DNA of 32,236 nt from a virus. The notes under the pieces were generated by a model. It was not told the origin of the DNA, ran no database searches, and saw only the letters and a list, made by a program, of their open reading frames with translations. Shown piece by piece: positions 21,386-30,564 of the stretch. The stretch's first letter is position 1. Every line of letters starts with the position of its first letter. The translations under genes were made by a program, and so were the position numbers. The stretch lies in IMG/VR virus record IMGVR_UViG_3300037247_001420, positions 1 through 32,236 of that record. One strand, 5' to 3'.

Positions 21386-22252
21386 ATGAAACGGAAAAAG
21401 CAATTTAATTTATTGTTAAGTAATGAAATTGATGCGATTGGTGAGCAATCATTAAAAAATACTTATGCACAAATGATTGCTAATATCAAACGTGACTCGG
21501 TAAAAATTATTAAACGTGATGGGATAATAACTGCTACGGCAATGAAAAAAATTGTAGTGAAATATAACATTACCAAAATTCATTATTTAAAAATCGTAAA
21601 ATTAGGATATGCTTCGGCCGGCGTTCAGATTGCTTTGCATTCTAGGAAAGCAACATCAGATTTAAAAGTCTATCGTCAAGTTTTAAAGTTTAGTCCTAAA
21701 GTTATTGCATCATCATTGAATAAAGTAATCGAAGGTAAGGGCAGAGTAGCACCTATCTTCAAACAAATTGGTAACATGATTACTCGTGATGATAAAATTA
21801 TGCAGAGGTTAGGAAATAAATACGCTCGGGATATGGAAAAATTAAATCTAAAAATAAAAACTAATCTTAGCCGTGACATTGTTGATCGCTGGAAAAAAGC
21901 AAGTCGTAGCACTTTATTTAAAACAAAAAATGAAGTTGCTAACGCAGTTCGGAAAGATTTCGGTGATAATTTTAGAGTGGAGCGTATTATTCGAACCGAA
22001 GTTCATAGTAGAAATGAAGCGGTAAAAGAAATTCAAGCTATAAATCAGGGTTTTACCACAAAACAATGGTTTACACAACCCGGTGCTAGTAAAAGCGGAA
22101 TACCCAGAGCAACGCATGCAAGACTAAATAATCAAAAAAAACCGATCCAATCATTATTTAATGTTGGAAGTTCGAAAGGCGAATATCCAGGCGACAATCG
22201 GTTAAGCGTTAAGGAAAGAGTAAATTGCGTATGTATTTTAATTTATTCTTAA
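21386..22252 (+). CDS. MuF-like minor head protein
   Basis: 288 residues. The C-terminal third carries the phage Mu F head-morphogenesis signature: IIRTEVHSRNEAVKEIQA, then KQWFTQPGASKS with ATHARLNNQ, and VKERVNCVCILIY at the end. The N-terminal half is long and helical. MuF proteins sit at the portal vertex and may be injected. SD AGGGTGATAAT. Confidence 0.87.
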   Translation: MKRKKQFNLLLSNEIDAIGEQSLKNTYAQMIANIKRDSVKIIKRDGIITATAMKKIVVKYNITKIHYLKIVKLGYASAGVQIALHSRKATSDLKVYRQVLKFSPKVIASSLNKVIEGKGRVAPIFKQIGNMITRDDKIMQRLGNKYARDMEKLNLKIKTNLSRDIVDRWKKASRSTLFKTKNEVANAVRKDFGDNFRVERIIRTEVHSRNEAVKEIQAINQGFTTKQWFTQPGASKSGIPRATHARLNNQKKPIQSLFNVGSSKGEYPGDNRLSVKERVNCVCILIYS

Positions 22253-22264
22253 AAATGATATAAT
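22236..22264 (+). promoter_or_regulatory. internal late promoter before the XRE-like gene and capsid genes
   Basis: Perfect extended -10 TGATATAAT (hexamer 22259-22264) with a 17-nt spacer to TTTTAA (22236-22241). It could boost scaffold and capsid expression. Confidence 0.45.
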
Positions 22265-22286
22265 AAATTAAATTAGGAGGAATATT

Positions 22287-22595
22287 ATGCCACAAATTAG
22301 AAATGATGAATTAGGTCGAGTTATTCGACCTGCTTGGGACAGAATGTTAAATGAAATAAAAAGCGATAATGGTATTAGTGATAGCGATGCTGTTAATATT
22401 TTAGTAGAACGAATTGCTGATGCCACTAGTGGTGGTGCAACGAGTGGTGGTGGTGATGTTTTAGAGCCATCAACTGTATTACAAGTTTTAAGCGGTGACA
22501 TTCAAAATCCATCGATAAATATGCTAGAGGGATTTAGCGAAGTTTTAGGTATCTCAATGGAACGCTTATCGCCACTTCCTGATCAAGATAAATAA
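22287..22595 (+). CDS. hypothetical protein with XRE-like C-terminal half, in the head operon
   Basis: 102 residues. A Gly-rich linker (TSGGATSGGGD) separates an N-terminal helix from PSTVLQVLSGDIQNPSINML then FSEVLGISMERL, which looks like helices 3-5 of a Cro/CI domain (sTVxxIlsGxxxxPSlxxLxxiaxaLgVs). SD TAGGAGGAATATT. A DNA-binding or head-assembly role is possible; the position between MuF and scaffold is odd for a regulator. Confidence 0.6.
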   Translation: MPQIRNDELGRVIRPAWDRMLNEIKSDNGISDSDAVNILVERIADATSGGATSGGGDVLEPSTVLQVLSGDIQNPSINMLEGFSEVLGISMERLSPLPDQDK

Positions 22596-22655
22596 AAAAA
22601 TTAAGACCTAACTATTAAAAGTCATTAAACTTTAATAAAAAAAGGAGTGTTTTAT

Positions 22656-23264
22656 ATGTTAAAAATAAATATTCAATTATTTGCTGATCCACCTGCTGAT
22701 CCACCTGCTGATCCACCCGCTGATCCACCTGCTGTAAAACCGGAATTTCAACCAATAAAATTTGATACACAAGCAGATTATGATAAATTCATTCAATCGC
22801 AAAAAAGTATTGGTAAAGGTGAGATGTTAAAAAAACTCAACGCAACAAGCATTGATGAAATTAATAAAAGGCAAACCGAGTTTAGCAAAATGAAAGAAGC
22901 ACAGATGTCAAAAAATGAAAAAAGAGAACAAGTTTTAAAATCTTACGAAGCAAAAGAAACGAAATGGGAACAAGAGAAGTTTAAAATGACCGCTACCAAT
23001 TCAGCAATCAAGTTAGGTGTAGAGGATAAAAATATTGACAAAGTAATTGCGTTTGCAAAAATTGAAATGGGTGCTGATAAAACTCTTGATATTACTAATG
23101 CAATGAAAAAAGTTATTGTTGATGTTCCCGGCTTAGCCAAAGCTGATGGAAATGTTCAAATTGTGACAGGAATAGGAAATAAAGGTGGGGCTAAATCAAA
23201 AACAGCAATCGACGAAATGGCTGCGGTTTTTGCAAAAAGCTCCTTACACAAAGATGCTTTTTAA
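22656..23264 (+). CDS. capsid scaffolding protein
   Basis: 202 residues from the ATG at 22656 (AAAGGAGTGTTTTAT before it; a GTG at 22647 lies in the SD). The N-terminus MLKINIQLFAD is the common start of Bacillota phage scaffolds. It is followed by four DPPA repeats encoded by four 12-bp tandem repeats (22683-22730), a charged coiled coil (about 55-110), and an acidic/helical end. Located immediately before the capsid gene. Confidence 0.82.
   Translation: MLKINIQLFADPPADPPADPPADPPAVKPEFQPIKFDTQADYDKFIQSQKSIGKGEMLKKLNATSIDEINKRQTEFSKMKEAQMSKNEKREQVLKSYEAKETKWEQEKFKMTATNSAIKLGVEDKNIDKVIAFAKIEMGADKTLDITNAMKKVIVDVPGLAKADGNVQIVTGIGNKGGAKSKTAIDEMAAVFAKSSLHKDAF
22683..22730 (+). repeat. 12-bp tandem repeat, four copies
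   Basis: GCTGATCCACCT repeated four times (third copy has one T to C change), encoding (A)DPPA repeats near the scaffold N-terminus. Copy number may vary between relatives by slippage. Confidence 0.95.
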
Positions 23265-23289
23265 ATAAAAAAAAGAGGAATGATAATAA

Positions 23290-24168
23290 ATGGCAGCAGT
23301 CAATTATGCGACAGAATTTAAACAAGCTTTATCGCAAGCGTTTAAAGCTACGCTACGCACAGAAGGTTTTTGGAACCGTGGCTTTAAATATATTAGTAGT
23401 AAAGTAATTGCTTTACCAACTGTTTCAGCAATCGGTTTTAAACCTCGAGATTTGGACAGTATAACTGCATTTTCACGAAATGTTGATATTTCATATGTTA
23501 CAAAAACTTTATCCCATCAACGAATTTTCGATACAACTATTGATCCTGCGGATGTAATGGGCACTAATATGACATTAACGATTGCTAACGCAAGCCAAGT
23601 ATTCGTTACTGAGCAAAAAATCCCGGAAATGGACGCTTTTTTTGTTAGTAAGTTATTTGCGGAGAAAACAGCTTCACCCACAGCGGCCGATATTAGCACA
23701 ACAGTTTTAACTAATGTCAATGTTCTGGATGAGTTTGATAAATTTAATCAAACAATGACTGGCAATGATGTACCAATCGCGGGTAGGGTAGCATTCATGT
23801 CGGCAGAAACGCTTACTCTTTTGAAACAAGCATTAACTACTAATCGCCGTCTTATGAGCACAGAAGTTATTTTAAATAGAACGATTGAAACTTTAGATGG
23901 CGTAGAGCTTCGTGTCATTCCTAACGCGCGATTTAAGACTGTGTACGATTTCACGACTGGATTTGTGCCGGGGGTAGGGGCTAAAGATATTCGTATATTG
24001 ATGGTTCACATTGACGCTGTAAGTTCACCTTTAGTTATTGACAGTGTTTTTGTTTCTGAACCCAGCGCAGTTACAAAAGGGAACCATCTTTTAGTAATTA
24101 CTTCGGATTGGGATACTTTTATCAATCCAAATAGAGATGTAGCAGTTCAAATTAATCATGTAGCTTAG
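23290..24168 (+). CDS. major capsid protein (HK97 fold)
   Basis: 292 residues following the scaffold, with MAAVNYATEFKQALSQAF at the N-terminus, a mid segment AFMSAETLTLLKQAL and near the C-terminus a P-domain-like VELRVIPNARFKTVYDF. Length and position fit a small HK97-fold shell protein without a protease domain; no separate protease gene is present. SD AGAGGAATGATAATAA. Confidence 0.85.
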   Translation: MAAVNYATEFKQALSQAFKATLRTEGFWNRGFKYISSKVIALPTVSAIGFKPRDLDSITAFSRNVDISYVTKTLSHQRIFDTTIDPADVMGTNMTLTIANASQVFVTEQKIPEMDAFFVSKLFAEKTASPTAADISTTVLTNVNVLDEFDKFNQTMTGNDVPIAGRVAFMSAETLTLLKQALTTNRRLMSTEVILNRTIETLDGVELRVIPNARFKTVYDFTTGFVPGVGAKDIRILMVHIDAVSSPLVIDSVFVSEPSAVTKGNHLLVITSDWDTFINPNRDVAVQINHVA

Positions 24169-24177
24169 GAGGTACAT

Positions 24178-24459
24178 ATGTCTATTGTAAAAAAAGAAAA
24201 TTCGCAGTACACAGTGAGTGAAAGAAATGTTAAAGCGTATTTAAATAAAGGTTTCGTAGAAATTGATAAAATGGGTAAAGTAATAAAAGAAGCTACATGT
24301 ACTCGTATTTACTCGAGTGTAGAAATTGCCAAAATAAAATCTGATGTTGAGAATAAATCTGTTGCTACGATTTTAAAACTGAACAGTGAGATTAAGCAAT
24401 TACAAAATGAAATTACAAAGTCACACGCTGAAATTACAAAGTTAAAATCAACAAAATAA
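24178..24459 (+). CDS. hypothetical coiled-coil protein after the capsid gene
   Basis: 93 residues: a small N-terminal fold (VSERNVKAYLNKGFVEIDKM) seen in Bacillota phage proteins that follow the capsid gene, then a coiled coil with repeated EITK units (EIKQLQNEITKSHAEITKLK). SD is AGGAGGTACAT. A terminator-like hairpin follows at once. Confidence 0.7.
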   Translation: MSIVKKENSQYTVSERNVKAYLNKGFVEIDKMGKVIKEATCTRIYSSVEIAKIKSDVENKSVATILKLNSEIKQLQNEITKSHAEITKLKSTK

Positions 24460-24497
24460 AAATAGCCTAGCCTTTTTTGGCTAAGTTATTTTTTTGG
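24458..24497 (+). terminator. rho-independent terminator inside the late operon
   Basis: Stem TAGCC/GGCTA (24468-24472 with 24479-24483) extended by A/T pairs and followed by TTATTTTTTT. It probably lowers read-through, giving more head than tail protein. Confidence 0.65.
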
Positions 24498-24508
24498 GAA
24501 GGTGAATT

Positions 24509-25069
24509 ATGGATAATAATTTTAGATTTAATAATCGTTTATCTAATTCGATTTATATTATGCCTGACAACGTCGGGAAAACTAATTTAGTTAAAAATTT
24601 GAATGTATTAAATGATCCGGAGATACCATTCGTTGATCGTGATGATGATGATATGATTTGGGATAAACGATTTCGATATTATTTTTTAACGGTTGGATTT
24701 TATAAAGCACAAACGGGTATCGATATGGGTGCTGAAAATAATGGAACAATAATTTTAAAATTATTAGGCCAACAATTAGTACAGCATATTTATTCATTAA
24801 TGCCCCGAGGAAACATCCGGCCAACCGAATATTTAATAGCTAACAATAAAGATGTGCGCACAATCTATACGCAAGCGCTATTTCATTATTGTATGTACGA
24901 TTTTGTTGAGCAAGGTGGCGATATTGGTAAACAACCCGATCAAGATTTACGCAAAAATTTCATGATATCCGAAACTACTAAAAATATTTTAATCAATGGT
25001 GGCGTTTTGAATTTGGGTGAAATGACTAATTTTTTAGTTAGCAAAGATGATTATCGGAGTGATTATTAA
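24509..25069 (+). CDS. head-tail connector protein (probable adaptor)
   Basis: 186 residues, helical, acidic start (VDRDDDDMIWDKRFRYYF). Position straight after the capsid block and before a chain of overlapping connector genes fits a gp6/gp15-like adaptor. No strict motif visible. Stop and next start overlap by one base. Confidence 0.6.
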   Translation: MDNNFRFNNRLSNSIYIMPDNVGKTNLVKNLNVLNDPEIPFVDRDDDDMIWDKRFRYYFLTVGFYKAQTGIDMGAENNGTIILKLLGQQLVQHIYSLMPRGNIRPTEYLIANNKDVRTIYTQALFHYCMYDFVEQGGDIGKQPDQDLRKNFMISETTKNILINGGVLNLGEMTNFLVSKDDYRSDY

Positions 25070-25446
25070 TGATTGCTAGAAATAAAAATGATAAAAGTTA
25101 TGCTTTTCAAAAAATCGGATATTATTTAGAAGTTGATAATTTACAAGTACCAACCGATAAAACCGATACTAGCCATTTGTTTAGATACCGAATTATTAAC
25201 AGTGAAGCCGGATTAACATCACAAAATTTACCCGGATTCGTTAATAGCGATAGTGGGTTAATCATCGAAACAAATATGATTAATTTTGAAATTATTACTA
25301 ATAATAAAGTTTTATTACAAAATATTTCTGAATTCCCGATGGTTATAAAAAGCGTCACAATCGCTAATGACGAAGGTTTCAATAAAAGACAAGGAAAATA
25401 TGGAGCAATATCAAAAGAACGCTATTATACATTAATTTTGGGGTGA
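25069..25446 (+). CDS. head-closure/stopper-like protein
   Basis: 125 residues, beta-rich, with a Ser-Asp turn (NSDSGLIIETNMINFEI) and an end KERYYTLILG typical of stopper proteins. Called from order: adaptor, stopper, gp10-like protein. Starts in a one-base overlap with the adaptor stop. Confidence 0.55.
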   Translation: MIARNKNDKSYAFQKIGYYLEVDNLQVPTDKTDTSHLFRYRIINSEAGLTSQNLPGFVNSDSGLIIETNMINFEIITNNKVLLQNISEFPMVIKSVTIANDEGFNKRQGKYGAISKERYYTLILG

Positions 25447-25457
25447 TAATTTAACAT

Positions 25458-25811
25458 ATGGCTAACTTAAATAATATTATGGCACAATCACTAACAATAG
25501 CACAACAATTAGCGCCATTTGATACGGGTAATACCGCATACAACGCATTAAGTATCTCGCGGTCCAATACAGGATTCACTTTGAGATTATCAGGTGCCAT
25601 CTCGCCTTATGGAGTTGGTATGGATTTAGGCCTCGAAGGATTTTCACCAATTCATATTGGCTGGTTCAGTAATAATATTTTTAATGAGGTTTCTGCAAAT
25701 ATTAGTAATAAAGGTGGATTTAATTTTAATAATATAAAAAGTCCGCTATCAACGCCTCGCCGTGATGCAAAATTATTAAGTCAATTAGGGAACGAGGGGT
25801 TTAAAGTCTAA
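25458..25811 (+). CDS. HK97 gp10-like neck/tail-completion protein
   Basis: 117 residues. APFDTGNTAYNALSI near the N-terminus and YGVGMDLG in the middle match the gp10-like family (apxDTGxLrxsi...Ya..ve.G). It joins neck and tail. The next gene overlaps by one base. Confidence 0.65.
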   Translation: MANLNNIMAQSLTIAQQLAPFDTGNTAYNALSISRSNTGFTLRLSGAISPYGVGMDLGLEGFSPIHIGWFSNNIFNEVSANISNKGGFNFNNIKSPLSTPRRDAKLLSQLGNEGFKV

Positions 25812-26719
25812 TGGCACAAATATCATACTTATTAAGAGATGAATTAGCGAAAAGATTAAATGAAAATACTGAAGGGATAGTATTTAATTTTAATTTTATT
25901 GTATCAGTAAATCTAACTACTAATAATTTAGTCGAAACGCCATTAAATAAATTTGAAAAAACAACAATCGATAGTATTCCGACAATGATGAATACTGTTC
26001 AATCCGATTATTATAAACCGTTGAATCACAAAGACACAAATATGTATATGTATCCGATTTCTTACGAAATTGTATTTTCAGTACCAATTCAGGTTATCGA
26101 AAAAACGACCGATGCAATCGATAAATTTGCATTGGATTTAGTAAATTCGACAATACTTATATCTACTGAAATATTTATCAATATTAACAGTACGCCATAT
26201 TCCTCGCAAGGTACAGGATTTTTAGAGAATGGGGAAATGCGTAATTTAATTCGTGTTAGTCTAAGTGCTATCGTTTTTAAAAATATGTTTTCGAATGATA
26301 TGGTCGAATATGAAATAGAATTATTGAATACTTTTTTCAGAATTTTTCCAGTCGAAAAAGATACAAATATTAACACATCAATCGAAAGCAGTCAAAAAAA
26401 ATCCGATAATCAATTAATATCTTTGCCCGGGAATACGGGCAATAATAGTAATTTTGTTATTTATCTGAATATAAAAAATACAGCGTCACAATTATTATTT
26501 TCATATGTAATCAATCCATTATCTCGAAAAGATCTTCAAAATGTAACGTTAAAAATAACTTACAAAATCATAAAGTTGGAAGCATTAGAATTAATACTAG
26601 AAAATTTTATTGAAACTGAGGAATTATTTACGATTGTTAGTGCAACCGCAGATATTACTACCGGTGATGCGACCCGAATTGTAATTGCTTTAACACCGAC
26701 AAAAAAGGTTACGCAATAA
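25811..26719 (+). CDS. probable tail protein (tail terminator/major tail tube candidate)
   Basis: 302 residues with two beta-rich halves. The first (about 1-185) has a helix-rich start then strands YEIVFSVPIQ, TEIFININ and RVSLSAIVF; the second (about 200-302) has VIYLNIKNTAS and KITYKII repeats. The position after the gp10-like gene suits a tail terminator or tube protein, perhaps a fusion. No other tube protein is evident. Overlaps the next gene by one base. Confidence 0.5.
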   Translation: MAQISYLLRDELAKRLNENTEGIVFNFNFIVSVNLTTNNLVETPLNKFEKTTIDSIPTMMNTVQSDYYKPLNHKDTNMYMYPISYEIVFSVPIQVIEKTTDAIDKFALDLVNSTILISTEIFININSTPYSSQGTGFLENGEMRNLIRVSLSAIVFKNMFSNDMVEYEIELLNTFFRIFPVEKDTNINTSIESSQKKSDNQLISLPGNTGNNSNFVIYLNIKNTASQLLFSYVINPLSRKDLQNVTLKITYKIIKLEALELILENFIETEELFTIVSATADITTGDATRIVIALTPTKKVTQ

Positions 26720-27249
26720 TGGCCTTAAATATTTTTGCAAAAGAAGAAGCATTAAAATCACCTAATCAAAATAAATTATCGTATAATGCTAATCGCGATA
26801 ATGATGGATTAGCATATGCGCAAACATTAAAATCAAAAGGTGTTAATGGATTAGGTGTTTTAGGAGTTGGATTCGCTTCCTATAAATTAATCGATTCAGC
26901 AGTTAATATACATCAATTTTCGAGTGGTAGTGGTAATTTTAAACGACAGTCCGATAATATAAAATTATTGCTACCAATTTTTATCAGCGTCAGTGGATTT
27001 GTACACAATACTTTTAAAATTCGCGCAATCGAAAAACAATTACTCATCTCAAAAAATGTTGTTGCTAGTAATAATTTGGTAAGATTAAAAGCGATAAAAC
27101 GATCGACAATAATGATGATGACAATTTTCATAATCTCGAAAATATCGCAAGAAATTAGCAGAACATACAATACCAAAATTGAAAATAGAGAAATTAGGCA
27201 ATTGCAAAACGAACTAGGATTTAGTAATAAAAATCAAAAATTGAGGTGA
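26719..27249 (+). CDS. short hydrophobic tail protein, paralog 1
   Basis: 176 residues with three hydrophobic stretches (about 43-58, 81-98, 127-142) and a charged helical end IENREIRQLQNELGFSN. Paralog of the next gene: shared IHxxSxGSGNxxRQ (about 66-79) and ENREIRQLQxELGFS. The pair occupies the tape-measure slot, but each is only about a tenth to a fifth of a normal tape-measure length. They may be miniature tape-measure or pilot proteins that insert into the membrane. Confidence 0.65.
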   Translation: MALNIFAKEEALKSPNQNKLSYNANRDNDGLAYAQTLKSKGVNGLGVLGVGFASYKLIDSAVNIHQFSSGSGNFKRQSDNIKLLLPIFISVSGFVHNTFKIRAIEKQLLISKNVVASNNLVRLKAIKRSTIMMMTIFIISKISQEISRTYNTKIENREIRQLQNELGFSNKNQKLR

Positions 27250-27253
27250 TAAC

Positions 27254-27748
27254 TTGGCACAAGATCTTAATATTAATATCAATATTTTAGCTAATGACAC
27301 GCAATCAGTCAAGCCCAATCAAGATACTTTTCAGCCAAGTTTATCAAACAATAATACTGATATAGATACAACTAGCGCCGCGATTTCTAGTGCAGGTTTT
27401 AAAACTGAAATTAAATCGGCATTAAGGTTAGTGGGTGGCAATCTAGGTGTTCGCCAACTTGTCAAAATACACGAAGCATCGACAGGAAGTGGTAATTTGA
27501 ATAGACAGATTCAAGGCGCTACAAATTTAGCTACTACTTTTATTGGTGGTGCTATTGTTGGTAAAAGTATTCTTGGATTAAGCGCAACATTCGGACTTCC
27601 GGGCATTATTGTTGGACTTGTTGCGGTGGGCACTAGTGAAGTTTATCGGCAAATTAGAAGTCAGTATTCTATAGTTTACGAAAATAGAGAGATTAGACAA
27701 CTACAAACAGAATTAGGCTTTAGTAGTACTAATAGTAGATTGAGGTGA
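27254..27748 (+). CDS. short hydrophobic tail protein, paralog 2 (TTG start)
   Basis: 164 residues from a TTG preceded by GAGGTGATAAC; the same TTGAGGTGATAACTTG block ends this gene and starts the next, a sign of duplication. Disordered Asn/Ser/Asp-rich N-terminus, then a GSGNLNRQIQGA motif and a long Gly/Ile-rich hydrophobic region (about 93-130), ending YENREIRQLQTELGFSS as in paralog 1. Confidence 0.65.
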   Translation: MAQDLNININILANDTQSVKPNQDTFQPSLSNNNTDIDTTSAAISSAGFKTEIKSALRLVGGNLGVRQLVKIHEASTGSGNLNRQIQGATNLATTFIGGAIVGKSILGLSATFGLPGIIVGLVAVGTSEVYRQIRSQYSIVYENREIRQLQTELGFSSTNSRLR

Positions 27749-27752
27749 TAAC

Positions 27753-30554
27753 TTGAAAGCATTATTACAAAATATAAATTATGATGTGAATGATGGGTGG
27801 ACGATAAGTGAATTTCGTGACGAAACTTTTGACATAGCAACAATTACAATCGTTACAACCACTAAAATGCCATTTCCTTTTAATATCCCGATCGTATTAG
27901 ATGATGAAAACGGATTTATAAAGAAAATGATTACACGGCTTGACACCTCAATCCTTTCAAGCAAAAATCCGGATATATATACGCACACAATTCAATTAAT
28001 AGAATACACATTTTTGTTAACACTACAAGCTACTCCAACAATAGTTTTCCGCGAAAGATTGAACGATAAAATACATTATAATAGTGTATTTGGAATGATT
28101 GTTTGGGCGATACAAGTTACATTTACAGAATTACAAAATAATCCTCGTCAATTTTCACTTATGCCAATGCAAATTTTATTAGATTTAGATTCGTTCGAAT
28201 TGATAGCGCCTGAGAGCAATCTACATATTGTTTTGAATTTAATTTTAAGCAAATACAATTTTAAAATTGTATTGTTGTCAAGCAACGAACTACTCGCCGT
28301 TTCTTTGAACGAAGTAAATAACACAATCCAAATTGAAGAATTTGATTCATTCCAAGCAATAAATCATGCGAATGAGAGTGGAACATCATACAAAATGAAT
28401 ATCAAAAATGCGATCAACGAAAGGATACAATCAAATTACGATCCTTTCGGAGATTTTGAAGTTCCGGACAGCGAAGACAGTGAGTACAAAGAAAGTAAAT
28501 TATTAATTCGCACAAAATACCCAATTAGCAAAGTTTTAAAATTTACTATCGTCAGATACGGTAATTCTCTCGGGCAAGGTGATAATATTGATGGAGTTTC
28601 CGGAGATGCTAGTAATTTGGTTATTGAAAAAAGTGAATATGATGCGAGTTCGATCGCAAATAATAAAAAACAAAATATTATTTATTTTACGTACGGCACT
28701 AATGAAATAAGAGCGCTAGGTATGGATTGGCAAACTATTTTTGGATTTGGTGGGATAACTTGGAAAGAAATGTATCGAACAACAAATGCTTCTATCCCAA
28801 ATAGTTTTAAAAGAATTGGATATAGTATAAATTATGAAACAATTTTAGATGATTTAACTATAAAAATTGGAAAAGAAAATATACAAGGCAAACCATTCCA
28901 AACTACTATCCAATCTACACAAACAGAGAATATTGTTAATATCCAAAGTATTGGTAATCGGATATATAATGATGTACAGGGTAGTGGCAATAAACGAATT
29001 ACATATCGAATAGCATTAAATAAAAATATTAGTAGTATGTTCAATTTAGGTGATTTTGACGAATTAACAAATAGCGTTGTTACTAACCGTGTTTTTGATG
29101 GGACAACAAATAATGGTATTACAAATCATTCGGTTACATATGATCTAGACGAATTTTATCCACAATTAACCGGAAATATTGATTTACAAGCAGAAATTAG
29201 GCAAAGTGAGATACCCAAACGCAATGAAGCTTTGCGTAGCTATCGTAATTACGACGATTATGTTGAATGGACATTTAATGATTCACCTCCAGTTCATCAA
29301 ACTTTGCTAACGGATTTAGGAATTAAAGTTTTTGCTGGTAATTTCGATTTAGTTAATCGAGCGAGTAGTGATAGTATTTTATTAAGTTTTCTTTTTAAAA
29401 ATCCTGATAGAACTGATAAATCAGATATTTTGATACCTTGCGTCAATTTTTTTTATCAAGGTGTTATTGGTTGGCATTTTAATTTTGATAGTCCGGTAAT
29501 ATCAGCATACAAAAAACAACAAACGCAATTAGATTCGGAATTACCGAATTTATTAGATGAAGTTTTAGGTGTAGCTTATGCTGATGAAAATGGTTTTTTG
29601 GAAGAATTGGGCATAGGAATCGGAAGTCAAATAAAAAATAGAAATATTAATGTTATGCGAAAATTACCGGAAATATCATCGACTGATCAGGACAATTCTA
29701 AAATCATTATCAATACTGATTTTTTTAGGGGTAGTAGTGGAGCTGTGGAAATTGAGGTTACTAATTCTGTGATTGCTGATGATATTGTTAATGCTATTTT
29801 TGAAGCAAATATTAGTAATAAATTTATTAATGAGACTAATGTCATAATTAATATAAATACATTCGATCCCATTCTTATTTCATTCAGATTTAAAATTGAA
29901 GTTAGAACAACTTCAGAAGGATTTTATAAAGTAGCATATAATCAATTAATCGGAATCGGAAATATAAATGTTGATGTTAATATATTTGATACATTAAATA
30001 GTATAAAATATACTTTGACAGGATCTTATTCGGGCAGTGAGATTGAAGTTAATTTCACTAAAATAAATATTAAATATCAACAACAAAATGACCCAGTCGC
30101 ACCAATTTCAAATTTAATTACTATCGCAAAATCATCGAATGAAATCTTGCATTTTAATTACTTACTACACAATTATCCAACTACAAATATTAATACTGAG
30201 GGCGAAATTATTTTAGGTGAAAGATTTTTTAGCAATAATTATTTACAAAATGGGTTTAGAACCCACATTTTTAAACAATCGACTGAAAGATTTCAAAAGC
30301 ATGAGCGTTTTGAGGGTAAAGGAACTATAATTACGGCATCGTTATCTTATAATTTCACGAACGATAGTACCACAATATCCACCAATCTTACTGATCCAAC
30401 AATTAATAGCTGGTGCGTTACGGATACTAACAATCGGTTAATTTTCGCAGTTAATCGTAGTTTAGACGGAAGTCAGTTACCAACTCGTATATTTTTTAGG
30501 TTTTTCCATCGCCGAAACAATGTGCTCCATTTATTTACGACAGAAAGAAATTGA
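27753..30554 (+). CDS. baseplate hub / tail-associated protein
   Basis: 933 residues, TTG start with GAGGTGAT SD. The N-terminal ~220 residues (IPIVLDDENGFIKKMI, TRLDTSIL, YTHTIQLIEYTFLL and RERLNDKI) resemble hub/Dit-type proteins of Bacillota siphophages. The remainder is beta-rich with many Asn/Ile/Ser strands and no clear peptidase or glycosidase signature. It follows the putative tape-measure pair and precedes the giant fibre, the usual place of the distal tail/hub protein. Confidence 0.65.
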   Translation: MKALLQNINYDVNDGWTISEFRDETFDIATITIVTTTKMPFPFNIPIVLDDENGFIKKMITRLDTSILSSKNPDIYTHTIQLIEYTFLLTLQATPTIVFRERLNDKIHYNSVFGMIVWAIQVTFTELQNNPRQFSLMPMQILLDLDSFELIAPESNLHIVLNLILSKYNFKIVLLSSNELLAVSLNEVNNTIQIEEFDSFQAINHANESGTSYKMNIKNAINERIQSNYDPFGDFEVPDSEDSEYKESKLLIRTKYPISKVLKFTIVRYGNSLGQGDNIDGVSGDASNLVIEKSEYDASSIANNKKQNIIYFTYGTNEIRALGMDWQTIFGFGGITWKEMYRTTNASIPNSFKRIGYSINYETILDDLTIKIGKENIQGKPFQTTIQSTQTENIVNIQSIGNRIYNDVQGSGNKRITYRIALNKNISSMFNLGDFDELTNSVVTNRVFDGTTNNGITNHSVTYDLDEFYPQLTGNIDLQAEIRQSEIPKRNEALRSYRNYDDYVEWTFNDSPPVHQTLLTDLGIKVFAGNFDLVNRASSDSILLSFLFKNPDRTDKSDILIPCVNFFYQGVIGWHFNFDSPVISAYKKQQTQLDSELPNLLDEVLGVAYADENGFLEELGIGIGSQIKNRNINVMRKLPEISSTDQDNSKIIINTDFFRGSSGAVEIEVTNSVIADDIVNAIFEANISNKFINETNVIININTFDPILISFRFKIEVRTTSEGFYKVAYNQLIGIGNINVDVNIFDTLNSIKYTLTGSYSGSEIEVNFTKINIKYQQQNDPVAPISNLITIAKSSNEILHFNYLLHNYPTTNINTEGEIILGERFFSNNYLQNGFRTHIFKQSTERFQKHERFEGKGTIITASLSYNFTNDSTTISTNLTDPTINSWCVTDTNNRLIFAVNRSLDGSQLPTRIFFRFFHRRNNVLHLFTTERN

Positions 30555-30564
30555 GGATAAAATT

